DNA from: BOG-1112 sp964635325
GTDB taxonomy: Bacteria; Bdellovibrionota_B; Oligoflexia; Oligoflexales; Bog-1112
Assembly (NCBI GenBank): GCA_964635325.1
Contig: CAZWOL010000101.1
Span: 1-6,248 of the forward strand
Direction of reading: 5' to 3'
Length of the DNA: 6,248 nucleotides
Part shown: positions 1 through 5,587 of the stretch, one piece after another
Position numbering within the stretch: position 1 is the stretch's first letter
Layout of the letters: each line of letters opens with the position of its first letter
The notes under the pieces: model-generated
What the model saw: the letters and a program-made list of their open reading frames with translations, nothing else
Databases searched by the model: none
Told to the model about the DNA's origin: nothing
Made by a program: the position numbers and the translations under genes

Positions 1-19
1 CTTTGAGGGCGTCAGCCTA

Positions 20-53
20 ATAAGAATCCTCCACGTTTACGTGGAGGTGCTTC
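20..53 (+). mobile_element. Hairpin resembling an IS200/IS605-family right end (or a terminator)
   Basis: Positions 28-35 (CCTCCACG) pair perfectly with 40-47 (CGTGGAGG) around a TTTA loop. The hairpin is preceded by AAGAAT and followed by TGCTTCAA. This layout, a GAATCC-type flank with a perfect GC-rich stem and short T-rich loop near a TTCAA-type boundary, resembles the subterminal hairpins at the right end of IS200/IS605 elements, from memory of the family. The transposase would lie upstream, outside the window. The alternative is an intrinsic terminator of the upstream gene, but the run after the stem is not a clean T tract. The stem is certain; its identity is not. Confidence 0.35.
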
Positions 54-92
54 AAATATACATTGCAATTCCATACTAACGAATAGGTGACT

Positions 93-899
93 ATGCTCTT
101 AGCGAAAATTTCAACTCTTTTTTGTCTGCTCATATCAACAATCGCCTTTGGTGAATACGACTTGAAGTATGGAGCTATTGCTCGTAGCCGTACCTTGAGC
201 CTGCTTGCCTATACAGAAGCTGGCTATGCCCAAAAAATTTGGGGTGACAATCGATCTGATACAGACGCAAATGCTTCTCCATATTTTTTTTACGGTTACA
301 TTCGTCTTGCTTCCAGATTACAAACATCTCTAAGCGTCAATTCCGCAACTCCTCGCTTGTCTTTTGTCCCCATCGCTCCTCTCGAATTCTTTCTAGGTGA
401 AGAGTTCTACCATAGCATGATGAACTCAGGAACCTATCGTAATGCTTGTCGAGATGGTCTCGAGTGTAAGGGTTACACGCGTCGTCCATTTTACGGCGCA
501 TCACTTAAGCTTGGTTATGGTCCATGGTCTGCATATATTGAAGGCCAAAAAGGCTACGTTCGACATCAAAAAGGTGATATTCGATACCTTCACTATTCCA
601 CTGATCTTATACTTCAGGGCCCTCAAACTCTCCATAGCATGGTTGCTTTTTTAGCTTACAAAATCGACGACACTTGGAGTATGGGAGCTCTCTATTGGAA
701 TGATACTGTTTCGAGAGTCGGTGATTCATCAAAATTCGCAGGAGTCGTCGCAGCATTTGCAAAAGAATCATGGACGTTCACTACAGGTACAGGCATGTAC
801 ACTGTTAGTTCACTAGCTTTGTCTGATGAAGGAGCAAGCAACGGATTGAGTGTCTTTCTCGAAGCAAAGAAAACGATAAGCAAGGGATTGGTTCTCTAA
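93..899 (+). CDS. Secreted protein, probable outer-membrane beta-barrel, function unknown
   Basis: I do not recognise the family. From ATG 93 the product is 268 residues. Residues 1-20 form a signal peptide (Lys5, hydrophobic core, likely cut after AFG). The rest is rich in alternating aromatic/hydrophobic and polar residues with many Gly, Tyr, Ser and Thr and no long hydrophobic helix, which fits an outer-membrane beta-barrel. Two cysteines, C119 and C125, could form a disulfide in a loop. A GTG at 87 would add two residues, but ATG 93 is preferred because AGG at 85-87 is well placed for it and GTG 87 has no visible ribosome-binding site. The last residues (GLVL) lack the terminal aromatic common in barrels. 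A 191-bp gap separates it from the motor-like operon, so it may be a separate unit. Confidence 0.75.
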   Translation: MLLAKISTLFCLLISTIAFGEYDLKYGAIARSRTLSLLAYTEAGYAQKIWGDNRSDTDANASPYFFYGYIRLASRLQTSLSVNSATPRLSFVPIAPLEFFLGEEFYHSMMNSGTYRNACRDGLECKGYTRRPFYGASLKLGYGPWSAYIEGQKGYVRHQKGDIRYLHYSTDLILQGPQTLHSMVAFLAYKIDDTWSMGALYWNDTVSRVGDSSKFAGVVAAFAKESWTFTTGTGMYTVSSLALSDEGASNGLSVFLEAKKTISKGLVL

Positions 900-1090
900 A
901 GAAAATATCTTCTCCGACAACCATAGCCTATCTATTACTCACTACAATTTTTGCCTATCACAAAGTCATTAGCATTTGTATTCGAATCTATAGAGCCTAT
1001 CAAAGCGGCAATATTTTCCGAACTTCCTATCTTCAAAAGATTTTTGAATTACCGAACTACAAATCATCAAACTCCTTCAAGGGAAGTCTT
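900..1090 (+). promoter_or_regulatory. Intergenic gap, candidate control region of the motor-like operon
   Basis: No gene is called here. It is the only sizeable gap before the tightly packed genes that start at 1091, so a promoter is expected in it. I could not find a convincing -35/-10 pair; TATAGA at 989-994 is a possible -10 with no good -35. The heptamer GCCTATC occurs three times in direct orientation (926-932, 953-959, 995-1001), and the last two copies extend to GCCTATCA followed by AAG. These could be operator sites or chance. The frame of the 1091 gene is open back to about 827 but contains no ATG, GTG or TTG, so an N-terminal extension is unlikely. Confidence 0.3.
1079..1086 (+). 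promoter_or_regulatory. Ribosome-binding site deciding the start at 1091
   Basis: AAGGGAAG lies just upstream of ATG 1091 at Shine-Dalgarno distance. A signal peptide begins directly at this ATG, so the start is well supported despite the open frame upstream. Confidence 0.6.
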
Positions 1091-2113
1091 ATGAAATATC
1101 TGCATTTAGTTTTGACTTTTCTCTGCTTATTTCATGAAGTGAATGGCCTAGCAGAAGATCGAGAAGCTAGAGAAAAATCTAAGAACCTCTACCTAGAATC
1201 TCGCAGCCTCAGTTATACCTTCTCTTTATTAGCTGATGATTTTGCTGAGGATCTCACAGAAAAAGTGAACCAACCTTTAGCAACCATACTTTCCAAAGTG
1301 ACCCTATCTTCTAATTTGCCGAGTGAATTTGAAAACTATGCCATTTTGAAATTTGTAGACGCTGTAACAAAAACTGACAAACACAAAATCATCAAATGTG
1401 TTGAATGCGATGGCTTCAACATTGACCTACGAAATGGTGAAGTTTTGCTTAAAAAAGGCATAGAAGACAAAAAGCAACTCACTAGCTTGCTAGACCAATA
1501 CAAAGCTAGTTCTTATGCCGAAATGGACATTTCATTACTTGGAAACAATCTTGTCCTCAACGTCTCAATATACAATCGAGGCAATGATACTGCTTTTTAC
1601 ACCAACCAAGTACAACGCCAAATTCTTTCGATTCGCGATGATGGCTTAACATTTGGAATAGCAGCCGGAACGCTTGTCGTTTCTAAAGATGATACCGGAA
1701 CCGTAGTCGGTGGAAAATTACAGATCGCCCAAAGAATATCTCGATTTGGTGACCTAGGCTTACGTTTTTCATCTTTCACCTCTAAGGAGATCAAAGGTAT
1801 TTCAGGAATGGGTGTGATGGTAGACCTATCTTACAATGAACTAATGCAAAGATATTGGTCTTATGGATCACTCTATTTCACGAATGAATTTGGAATGGCT
1901 TTCTACAAAAACAATGGCCAAATGTTTTATTCACCAGGTGCTAAGCTACGTCTAGGAACCGTATTCTATATGACACTCTCTGCATATATCTTCAAAGTTT
2001 TAAAACTAAAAAAACCAACAGATGCAGATACTGCAGCTACACCATCAGTCATTGACGACAAAAAAGATTTCCCAATTTCGTTCTTCTTAGGCGTAGGAGT
2101 AGACTTAGGATGA
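1091..2113 (+). CDS. Secreted two-part protein: FlgO/CsgG-like periplasmic domain plus C-terminal beta-barrel-like region
   Basis: The product has 340 residues, and residues 1-21 look like a signal peptide. Residues about 40-175 have an alpha/beta pattern: a helix (SLLADDFAEDLTEKV), a strand (ENYAILKFVDAV), a C103-x-x-C106 motif, then YAEMDISLLGNNLVLNVSIY, a strand-turn-strand. That pattern recalls the FlgO/TolB-N/CsgG type of lipoprotein domain, which assembles near the outer membrane. Residues about 185-340 are beta-rich (FGIAAGTLVV, GGKLQIAQRI, LGLRF, GVMVDLSY, GAKLRLGTVFY, ISFFLGVGVDLG) and could form a small outer-membrane barrel. It opens the run of overlapping genes: its stop overlaps the start of the TPR gene by 4 bp. 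I infer an outer-membrane or periplasmic partner of the motor downstream. The family assignment is by pattern only and uncertain; the secreted location is firmer. Confidence 0.7.
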   Translation: MKYLHLVLTFLCLFHEVNGLAEDREAREKSKNLYLESRSLSYTFSLLADDFAEDLTEKVNQPLATILSKVTLSSNLPSEFENYAILKFVDAVTKTDKHKIIKCVECDGFNIDLRNGEVLLKKGIEDKKQLTSLLDQYKASSYAEMDISLLGNNLVLNVSIYNRGNDTAFYTNQVQRQILSIRDDGLTFGIAAGTLVVSKDDTGTVVGGKLQIAQRISRFGDLGLRFSSFTSKEIKGISGMGVMVDLSYNELMQRYWSYGSLYFTNEFGMAFYKNNGQMFYSPGAKLRLGTVFYMTLSAYIFKVLKLKKPTDADTAATPSVIDDKKDFPISFFLGVGVDLG

Positions 2114-2625
2114 AACATATATTGTTCCACAAAATCATATTCCTAGGAATATTCACTTACGCCCAGACTGCGCTTGCTGAAGACCTCAAACATTTTATCA
2201 AGAAAAATACCCTTCATGTTATAAACCCATTCGACCATCGAACATACACAATCCCTGATATCTCGACTAAAAATCCCGCGCGCATTCATCTGTATGGCGA
2301 TTTAAAAAAAATCGATGCTATGAAATTTTCCGAAAAGGCAAACGAAGATAGCAAATACATGATCGATAAAGCCCAAGTAACCAAATATATATTGGAAAGT
2401 CAGAGCCTGTATGCTGACGGCCTCTACAAAGAAGCTTGGGATCGACTTGACCTAGCTGAAGAAATTGACAGTCGTGACTATCGCCTAAAAAAGATGAAAG
2501 GGTCTCTATTAATTGAAATGGGAGATATCGAGACTGGACTCAAATACTGGCATGAATCATTAGAAATCAAACCAAATCAACCGGATCTAAAATCACAACT
2601 CAAAAACTACGGAGAAGAGAAATAA
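2110..2625 (+). CDS. Secreted TPR-repeat protein
   Basis: The product has 171 residues. Residues 1-23 form a signal peptide ending TALA, with cleavage likely before Glu24. No lipobox cysteine is seen, so it is probably soluble in the periplasm. Residues about 35-70 form a short segment with strand-like stretches (LHVINPFDHRTYTIPD). Residues about 92-156 hold two TPR-like helix pairs: ILESQSLYADGLYKEAWDRL, then KGSLLIEMGDIETGLKYWHE followed by SLEIKPN, the usual end of a TPR unit. TPRs are protein-binding scaffolds. Placed between an outer-membrane-type gene and a FliF-like gene, it may link the motor to envelope partners, much as TPR proteins do in other trans-envelope machines (inference). 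ATGA overlaps the upstream stop, AGGAG at 2095-2099 can serve as ribosome-binding site, and TAATG overlaps the next gene, so translation is likely coupled. Confidence 0.8.
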   Translation: MKHILFHKIIFLGIFTYAQTALAEDLKHFIKKNTLHVINPFDHRTYTIPDISTKNPARIHLYGDLKKIDAMKFSEKANEDSKYMIDKAQVTKYILESQSLYADGLYKEAWDRLDLAEEIDSRDYRLKKMKGSLLIEMGDIETGLKYWHESLEIKPNQPDLKSQLKNYGEEK

Positions 2626-3272
2626 TGAAAACTTGGAGTTTCATTTCCTTGCTATTTCTCCCGCTGTTCCTTACGGCTCTATCACCAGATACATTGACTC
2701 GGCAACTACAGAGCGAAGATGAGATTCGCTCAACATTGATACGTTCTATGAATGGAATACTACCCTCAGAGCACTTCAATTTTATTGTTGCACTTCAGAC
2801 TACAGAGACAAAAAGAGAAGCTGTAAAAGAATCTGTTCGCTCTGAAGAGCCTGAAAACTCAGCAGCTCATAAGCCACCCAAGGTTCATCTTCCAGGCTTT
2901 GAAAAGACAAAAAAAATCATCAAAGATCCCCCCAAAGCTACAGAACTCAAAACACGGTATGAATATGAGCAGGTGGTTACAGGCATCTCCGTTATCCTAT
3001 TAGTGGATAGCGAAATTAAGTCAGAACAGAAAGAATTAGCCTCTGCAATCATTCGCAGCAAACTTAAATCTATATCGAATGTCCCTGTAGAATTAACCAT
3101 AAAGGATGGAAACTTCCAAAGACCTCCTCAGGAAACAAAAACAGACAATAAATCTTCTTGGCAACTTGAACCCAAAGAAATCATAATGTTGGCAGCACTT
3201 CTATTTATTGCGCTGATGCTCATTTTTTTTACGCAATCGCAAGAAAGAAGCATCTCTACCTCCAAAACCTGA
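2625..3272 (+). CDS. Short FliF-like membrane ring protein (last periplasmic domain plus one membrane helix)
   Basis: The product has 215 residues, against about 550 for flagellar FliF. Residues 1-20 look like a signal peptide. Residues about 22-165 resemble the third ring-building region of FliF: an N-terminal helix (LTRQLQSEDEIRSTLI), a strand (FNFIVALQTTET), a variable Pro/Lys-rich insert (about 70-108), then RYEYEQVVTGISVILLVDSE. That last stretch mirrors the FliF pattern in which an aromatic-x-x-x-x-V segment leads into strands ending VLVDG; a helix and a strand (VPVELTIKDG) follow. Residues about 184-202 are a single transmembrane helix. The first two FliF ring domains and the first membrane helix are absent. 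The 13-residue tail after the helix in this frame (TQSQERSISTSKT) looks unlike a FliF tail. A shift at the T8 run 3223-3230 replaces it with LRNRKKEA and continues into the FliG-like protein. The gene lies directly upstream of FliG, the order seen in flagellar operons. A distant YscJ/FliF relative is the main alternative. Confidence 0.65.
   Translation: MKTWSFISLLFLPLFLTALSPDTLTRQLQSEDEIRSTLIRSMNGILPSEHFNFIVALQTTETKREAVKESVRSEEPENSAAHKPPKVHLPGFEKTKKIIKDPPKATELKTRYEYEQVVTGISVILLVDSEIKSEQKELASAIIRSKLKSISNVPVELTIKDGNFQRPPQETKTDNKSSWQLEPKEIIMLAALLFIALMLIFFTQSQERSISTSKT
3223..3230 (+). promoter_or_regulatory. T8 run: probable slippage or frameshift site joining FliF-like and FliG-like frames
   Basis: The FliF-like frame (stop 3270-3272) and the FliG-like frame (open from 3217 after a TGA at 3214-3216) overlap only between 3217 and 3269. 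The one long homopolymer in that overlap is this run of eight T, read ATT TTT TTT ACG in the upstream frame. Removing one T, or a +1 shift, gives ATT TTT TTA CGC AAT CGC AAG AA. That yields Ile-Phe-Leu-Arg-Asn-Arg-Lys-Lys, a basic stretch directly after the membrane helix, as expected on the cytoplasmic side. The joined product would be 2625-3227 plus 3229-4206, 526 residues. Transcriptional slippage on U or A tracts of this length is known in other bacteria, including type III secretion genes of Shigella. A sequencing or assembly error in a true fusion gene would look the same. Confidence 0.6.
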
Positions 3273-4206
3273 AATTAACAAAACTGAAAAAAAACGTGAC
3301 GATTCAGACGGATTTCGTAAATCTATATTCAATTATCTATGCGATGATCCAGAAAGCTTTAGAGAATTTATAGCTCAACTATCACAAGAACATCAGGTTT
3401 TAGTCAAAAGTATTTTTTCGCAAACCCCCTTAGAGCTCGCCTTCTCACAAGCAACCAACCAAAGCATAGGAAACACAAGTGCTCAAAGAGATAATGGAAA
3501 AAATCTCCAACGAATCATCGAATTTATCGACCCATTCAGAAAGTGGAGTCAAAAAAAGGGTAACCATCAACATTGGCTTACCTTCGAAAATCTTTCAGCA
3601 AAAAACCTACAGCATCTGTTTGCAAAAATGAAATCACCGATGAAAATAGACTTTTTTTGCGACTCTACTGACAAAGTTCGGTCAAAAATTATCCAAGAAA
3701 TGCCACTGACATCCAAGGTTCAATTTTTAAAATCTATAATTCAAACAGATCAAAGTGAGCACACCAATCTTGACAGCATCGAATCATCATCTCTGGATGA
3801 GATTGCCAATAGCTTAGCAAAACAAGAAAATCAAAAACAAAAACGAAGAGAAGGCATTAGCAAATTTTGCACCCTTGATTCACAAATTGATCAAGTTTTG
3901 AATGCAAGCCATTTGGATCAGAAATTGATAGAAATCTATGAATTGGCAAAATATCGCATCACATTCGACGATATTTTTTCTGCGCCTACCGAGCAATTTT
4001 CTGGAGTTATTTCTCAACTTTCGAATCAACACATAGCTGCACTAGCTGCAGGACTTCCTGAAGCAAAAAAGGCAAAAATATTTGAAGAATTAAAAGGCAT
4101 GAGAAGGAAGGTAATTGAAAATTTAATGTTAACAATTCAACAAAGCAATGAAGACTCATTCAATGATGCAAAACGTGAAGCCCTTAATATATTCAGGAGA
4201 ATTTAG
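3229..4206 (+). CDS. FliG-like rotor/switch protein, probably expressed as a fusion to the FliF-like protein
   Basis: The frame is open from 3217 to the TAG at 4204-4206, about 325 residues from 3229, close to FliG's usual length of about 330. There is no ATG, GTG or TTG before ATG 3628, which has no ribosome-binding site, so the coding start is best explained by a frameshift at 3223-3230. The C-terminal part is the clearest match. FDDIFSAP, SQLSNQHIAALAAGLPEAKK, KIFEELKGMRRKVIENLM and a final DAKREALNIFRRI follow the order of the FliG C-terminal domain (FEDIV.., ..ALKGA.., EKIFxNMSxRAAExL, EEAQxxIVNIIRRL). Upstream, FENLSAKNLQHLF and DKVRSKIIQEMP resemble the FliG middle domain, but its EHPQR motif is not kept. 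An EH-containing segment (QLSQEHQVLVKSIFSQ, about 3376-3423) lies further toward the N-terminus and may be another armadillo-type unit. FliG couples the membrane ring to the stator, consistent with the MotA/MotB-like genes that follow. Confidence 0.7.
   Translation, partial: LRNRKKEASLPPKPEINKTEKKRDDSDGFRKSIFNYLCDDPESFREFIAQLSQEHQVLVKSIFSQTPLELAFSQATNQSIGNTSAQRDNGKNLQRIIEFIDPFRKWSQKKGNHQHWLTFENLSAKNLQHLFAKMKSPMKIDFFCDSTDKVRSKIIQEMPLTSKVQFLKSIIQTDQSEHTNLDSIESSSLDEIANSLAKQENQKQKRREGISKFCTLDSQIDQVLNASHLDQKLIEIYELAKYRITFDDIFSAPTEQFSGVISQLSNQHIAALAAGLPEAKKAKIFEELKGMRRKVIENLMLTIQQSNEDSFNDAKREALNIFRRI
4195..4200 (+). promoter_or_regulatory. Ribosome-binding site for the MotA-like gene
   Basis: AGGAGA lies 8 bases before ATG 4209, inside the last codons of the FliG-like gene. 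It supports coupled translation and the chosen start. Confidence 0.65.
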
Positions 4207-4208
4207 AT

Positions 4209-4967
4209 ATGTTCTTCGTTCTTATTGACATACTAACTCATATTTTAGGTGCGATAATTCTGCTCGTTTCTATTTACTTAGGAACGACAATGACATCATA
4301 CAATGAAATGTTTTTACAAGTGCTTCATATTCCATCCCTCATCCTAGTCTTCTTAGGGATGGTTGGTATTCTCTTAGCAACAGCATCTCTACGCGAAATC
4401 ACCACATTATTGCGCATATTCTTTAGAAAATCTGCTGGACTTTGCATTTCTCAAAACATGTATGCAGAAGATCATCTTGAAGAATTAGCAAATAACTTCT
4501 ATAGAGGCGCAGGCCAAAATCTAACACAAAACATTGATTCAAATAGAATGCCTGATCCTTGGAAGATTATATTCACCCACGCTGAAGCAAAAGTTGACCT
4601 AGCACAAACTAAAGTTATCTTACAAGAAGAGCTTTCGCATGCTCGTGAAGAAGGCGCAAGTAGCGGCCGCCTTCTGGATATGCTTATGGGGAACGCACCT
4701 GCTCTTGGGTTGATGGGAACCGTTATTGGCCTAATCAAACTTCTCAGCAATCTCAGTGATTATTCATCCATTGGTCCCAATATGGCTCTAGCTCTAGCGA
4801 CAACACTTTATGGGGTTTTCGCCTCGATGCTCCTTATACCCCCACTTCGTCTTATTGAACGAAAAACAAAGACTCGTGTCGCTTCCTATCGTCTAGCGAT
4901 ACTTTGGATACAACATGTTATCGATCAAAAACCATCCTTTCTTCTTAGCAAAGGAGAACTTGGATGA
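4209..4967 (+). CDS. MotA-like stator subunit (MotA/TolQ/ExbB family)
   Basis: The product has 252 residues; flagellar MotA has about 270-295. Four membrane helices are visible at about 8-28, 41-60, 162-182 and 190-213, with the large cytoplasmic loop (61-160) between helices 2 and 3 that is typical of MotA. Helix 2 carries IPSLILVFLGMVGILLATAS, which mirrors the MotA pattern IPSL.IVFGGT. Helices 3 and 4 carry NAPALGLMGTVIGLIKLLSN and IGPNMALALATTLYGVFASM, the conserved pore signature. Pro164 and the Gly/Thr residues of helix 3 and the IPP at 210-212 match the family. In MotA the cytoplasmic loop contacts FliG, and a FliG-like protein is encoded 2 bp upstream. This argues for a rotary motor rather than a TolQ/ExbB energiser. 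Its stop overlaps the MotB-like start by 4 bp (ATGA). Whether H+ or Na+ drives it cannot be told. Confidence 0.85.
   Translation: MFFVLIDILTHILGAIILLVSIYLGTTMTSYNEMFLQVLHIPSLILVFLGMVGILLATASLREITTLLRIFFRKSAGLCISQNMYAEDHLEELANNFYRGAGQNLTQNIDSNRMPDPWKIIFTHAEAKVDLAQTKVILQEELSHAREEGASSGRLLDMLMGNAPALGLMGTVIGLIKLLSNLSDYSSIGPNMALALATTLYGVFASMLLIPPLRLIERKTKTRVASYRLAILWIQHVIDQKPSFLLSKGELG
4951..4956 (+). promoter_or_regulatory. Ribosome-binding site for the MotB-like gene
   Basis: AAGGAG lies 7 bases before ATG 4964, within the MotA-like coding end. It is the strongest Shine-Dalgarno match in the window and fits the 1:2 MotB:MotA assembly being made from coupled genes. Confidence 0.7.
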
Positions 4968-5587
4968 GTCTCGGACATGATATGGATGAATCCGATAGTT
5001 TCCCAGCTATTCGACCGCTTTGGCTCAACAGCTTTGTCGATCTACTCACAATACTACTGGCTTTTTTTGCTCTGATGATGTCTCCACAAGCTGTTGTATC
5101 AGAAAGCCAAAACAAAGCTAAGGAAGCTTTAACAGAATCTTTGAATGACTTACAGAAGAAGGTAGAAGATCAGCATATGGGATCAATGGTTCATGTCGAA
5201 CAAAATGGCAACCAGGCATCACTCATACTAAAAGATAGTTTACTATTCGAATCTGGTTCTGCCGAACTTAGCAGTGCACACAAAGAAACTCTTCGAACTC
5301 TGCTTCAAAGTTTAAAACCTCTTGTATCTACTCACTACTTCAAAATAACAGGACATACTGATTCAATCCCTATCAATTCATCAAAATACAAATCCAATTG
5401 GCATTTATCGACGAATAGAGCGCTTGCTATTCTTGATGAGTTCATCAACAATGGCTTTGATGAACAAAAGCTCTCTGCACAAGGATTTGCAAGCTATAAG
5501 CCTTTAGTTCCTGAAAAGGATAAAGATGGCAATCCTATTACAGCAAACCGAAGCGCAAACCGTCGGGTGGAGATTCATATTCGATGA
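4964..5587 (+). CDS. MotB-like stator subunit with OmpA-type peptidoglycan-binding domain
   Basis: The product has 207 residues, shorter than E. coli MotB (about 308). After a short cytoplasmic N-terminus there is one membrane helix, about 19-40 (LWLNSFVDLLTILLAFFALM). It contains Asp26 in the F-x-D-L-x-T context of the ion-carrying aspartate of MotB (Asp32 in E. coli). A short linker with helical, coiled-coil-like character (about 45-72) leads to an OmpA/MotB C-terminal domain (about 90-207). That domain holds LLFESGSAEL, TGHTD (129-133), NWHLSTNRA (145-153) and NRSANRRVEI (195-204), the usual peptidoglycan-binding signature. The protein should anchor the stator to the cell wall and carry ions together with the MotA-like subunit. 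The short linker suggests a narrow spacing between inner membrane and wall, or a different gating plug. Its TGA overlaps the next gene's ATG. Confidence 0.88.
   Translation: MSLGHDMDESDSFPAIRPLWLNSFVDLLTILLAFFALMMSPQAVVSESQNKAKEALTESLNDLQKKVEDQHMGSMVHVEQNGNQASLILKDSLLFESGSAELSSAHKETLRTLLQSLKPLVSTHYFKITGHTDSIPINSSKYKSNWHLSTNRALAILDEFINNGFDEQKLSAQGFASYKPLVPEKDKDGNPITANRSANRRVEIHIR

Noticed and set aside
284..291. A second T8 run followed by ACG, as at 3223-3233, as another frameshift site
   Set aside because: The reading frame of the 93-899 gene continues normally through it with barrel-like residues on both sides. It serves better as a control showing that T8 alone does not mark a frame change.
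442..654. Small + strand open frame inside the first gene, and several minus-strand open frames (692-883, 1597-1794, 2885-3100, 4499-4750, 5504-5752)
   Set aside because: All lie within or across well-supported + strand genes and their translations show no family pattern. They are shadows of the real frames.
989..994. TATAGA as a -10 promoter element
   Set aside because: No acceptable -35 lies 16-18 bases upstream, so it is mentioned only as a possibility.
827..1090. N-terminal extension of the 1091 gene
   Set aside because: The frame is open but has no ATG, GTG or TTG, and a signal peptide with a good ribosome-binding site begins at 1091.
3287..3294. A8 run as the slippage site
   Set aside because: It lies after the stop of the FliF-like frame (3270-3272), so a ribosome in that frame would not reach it.
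3628..4206. ATG 3628 as the true start of the FliG-like gene
   Set aside because: No ribosome-binding site precedes it, the frame is open and FliG-like for about 400 bp upstream, and starting here would cut through the middle domain.
4209..5587. Zorya defence module (ZorA/ZorB)
   Set aside because: ZorA has a very long cytoplasmic tail and is followed by helicase or nuclease genes. Here the MotA-like protein is compact and sits with FliF/FliG-like genes and a barrel.
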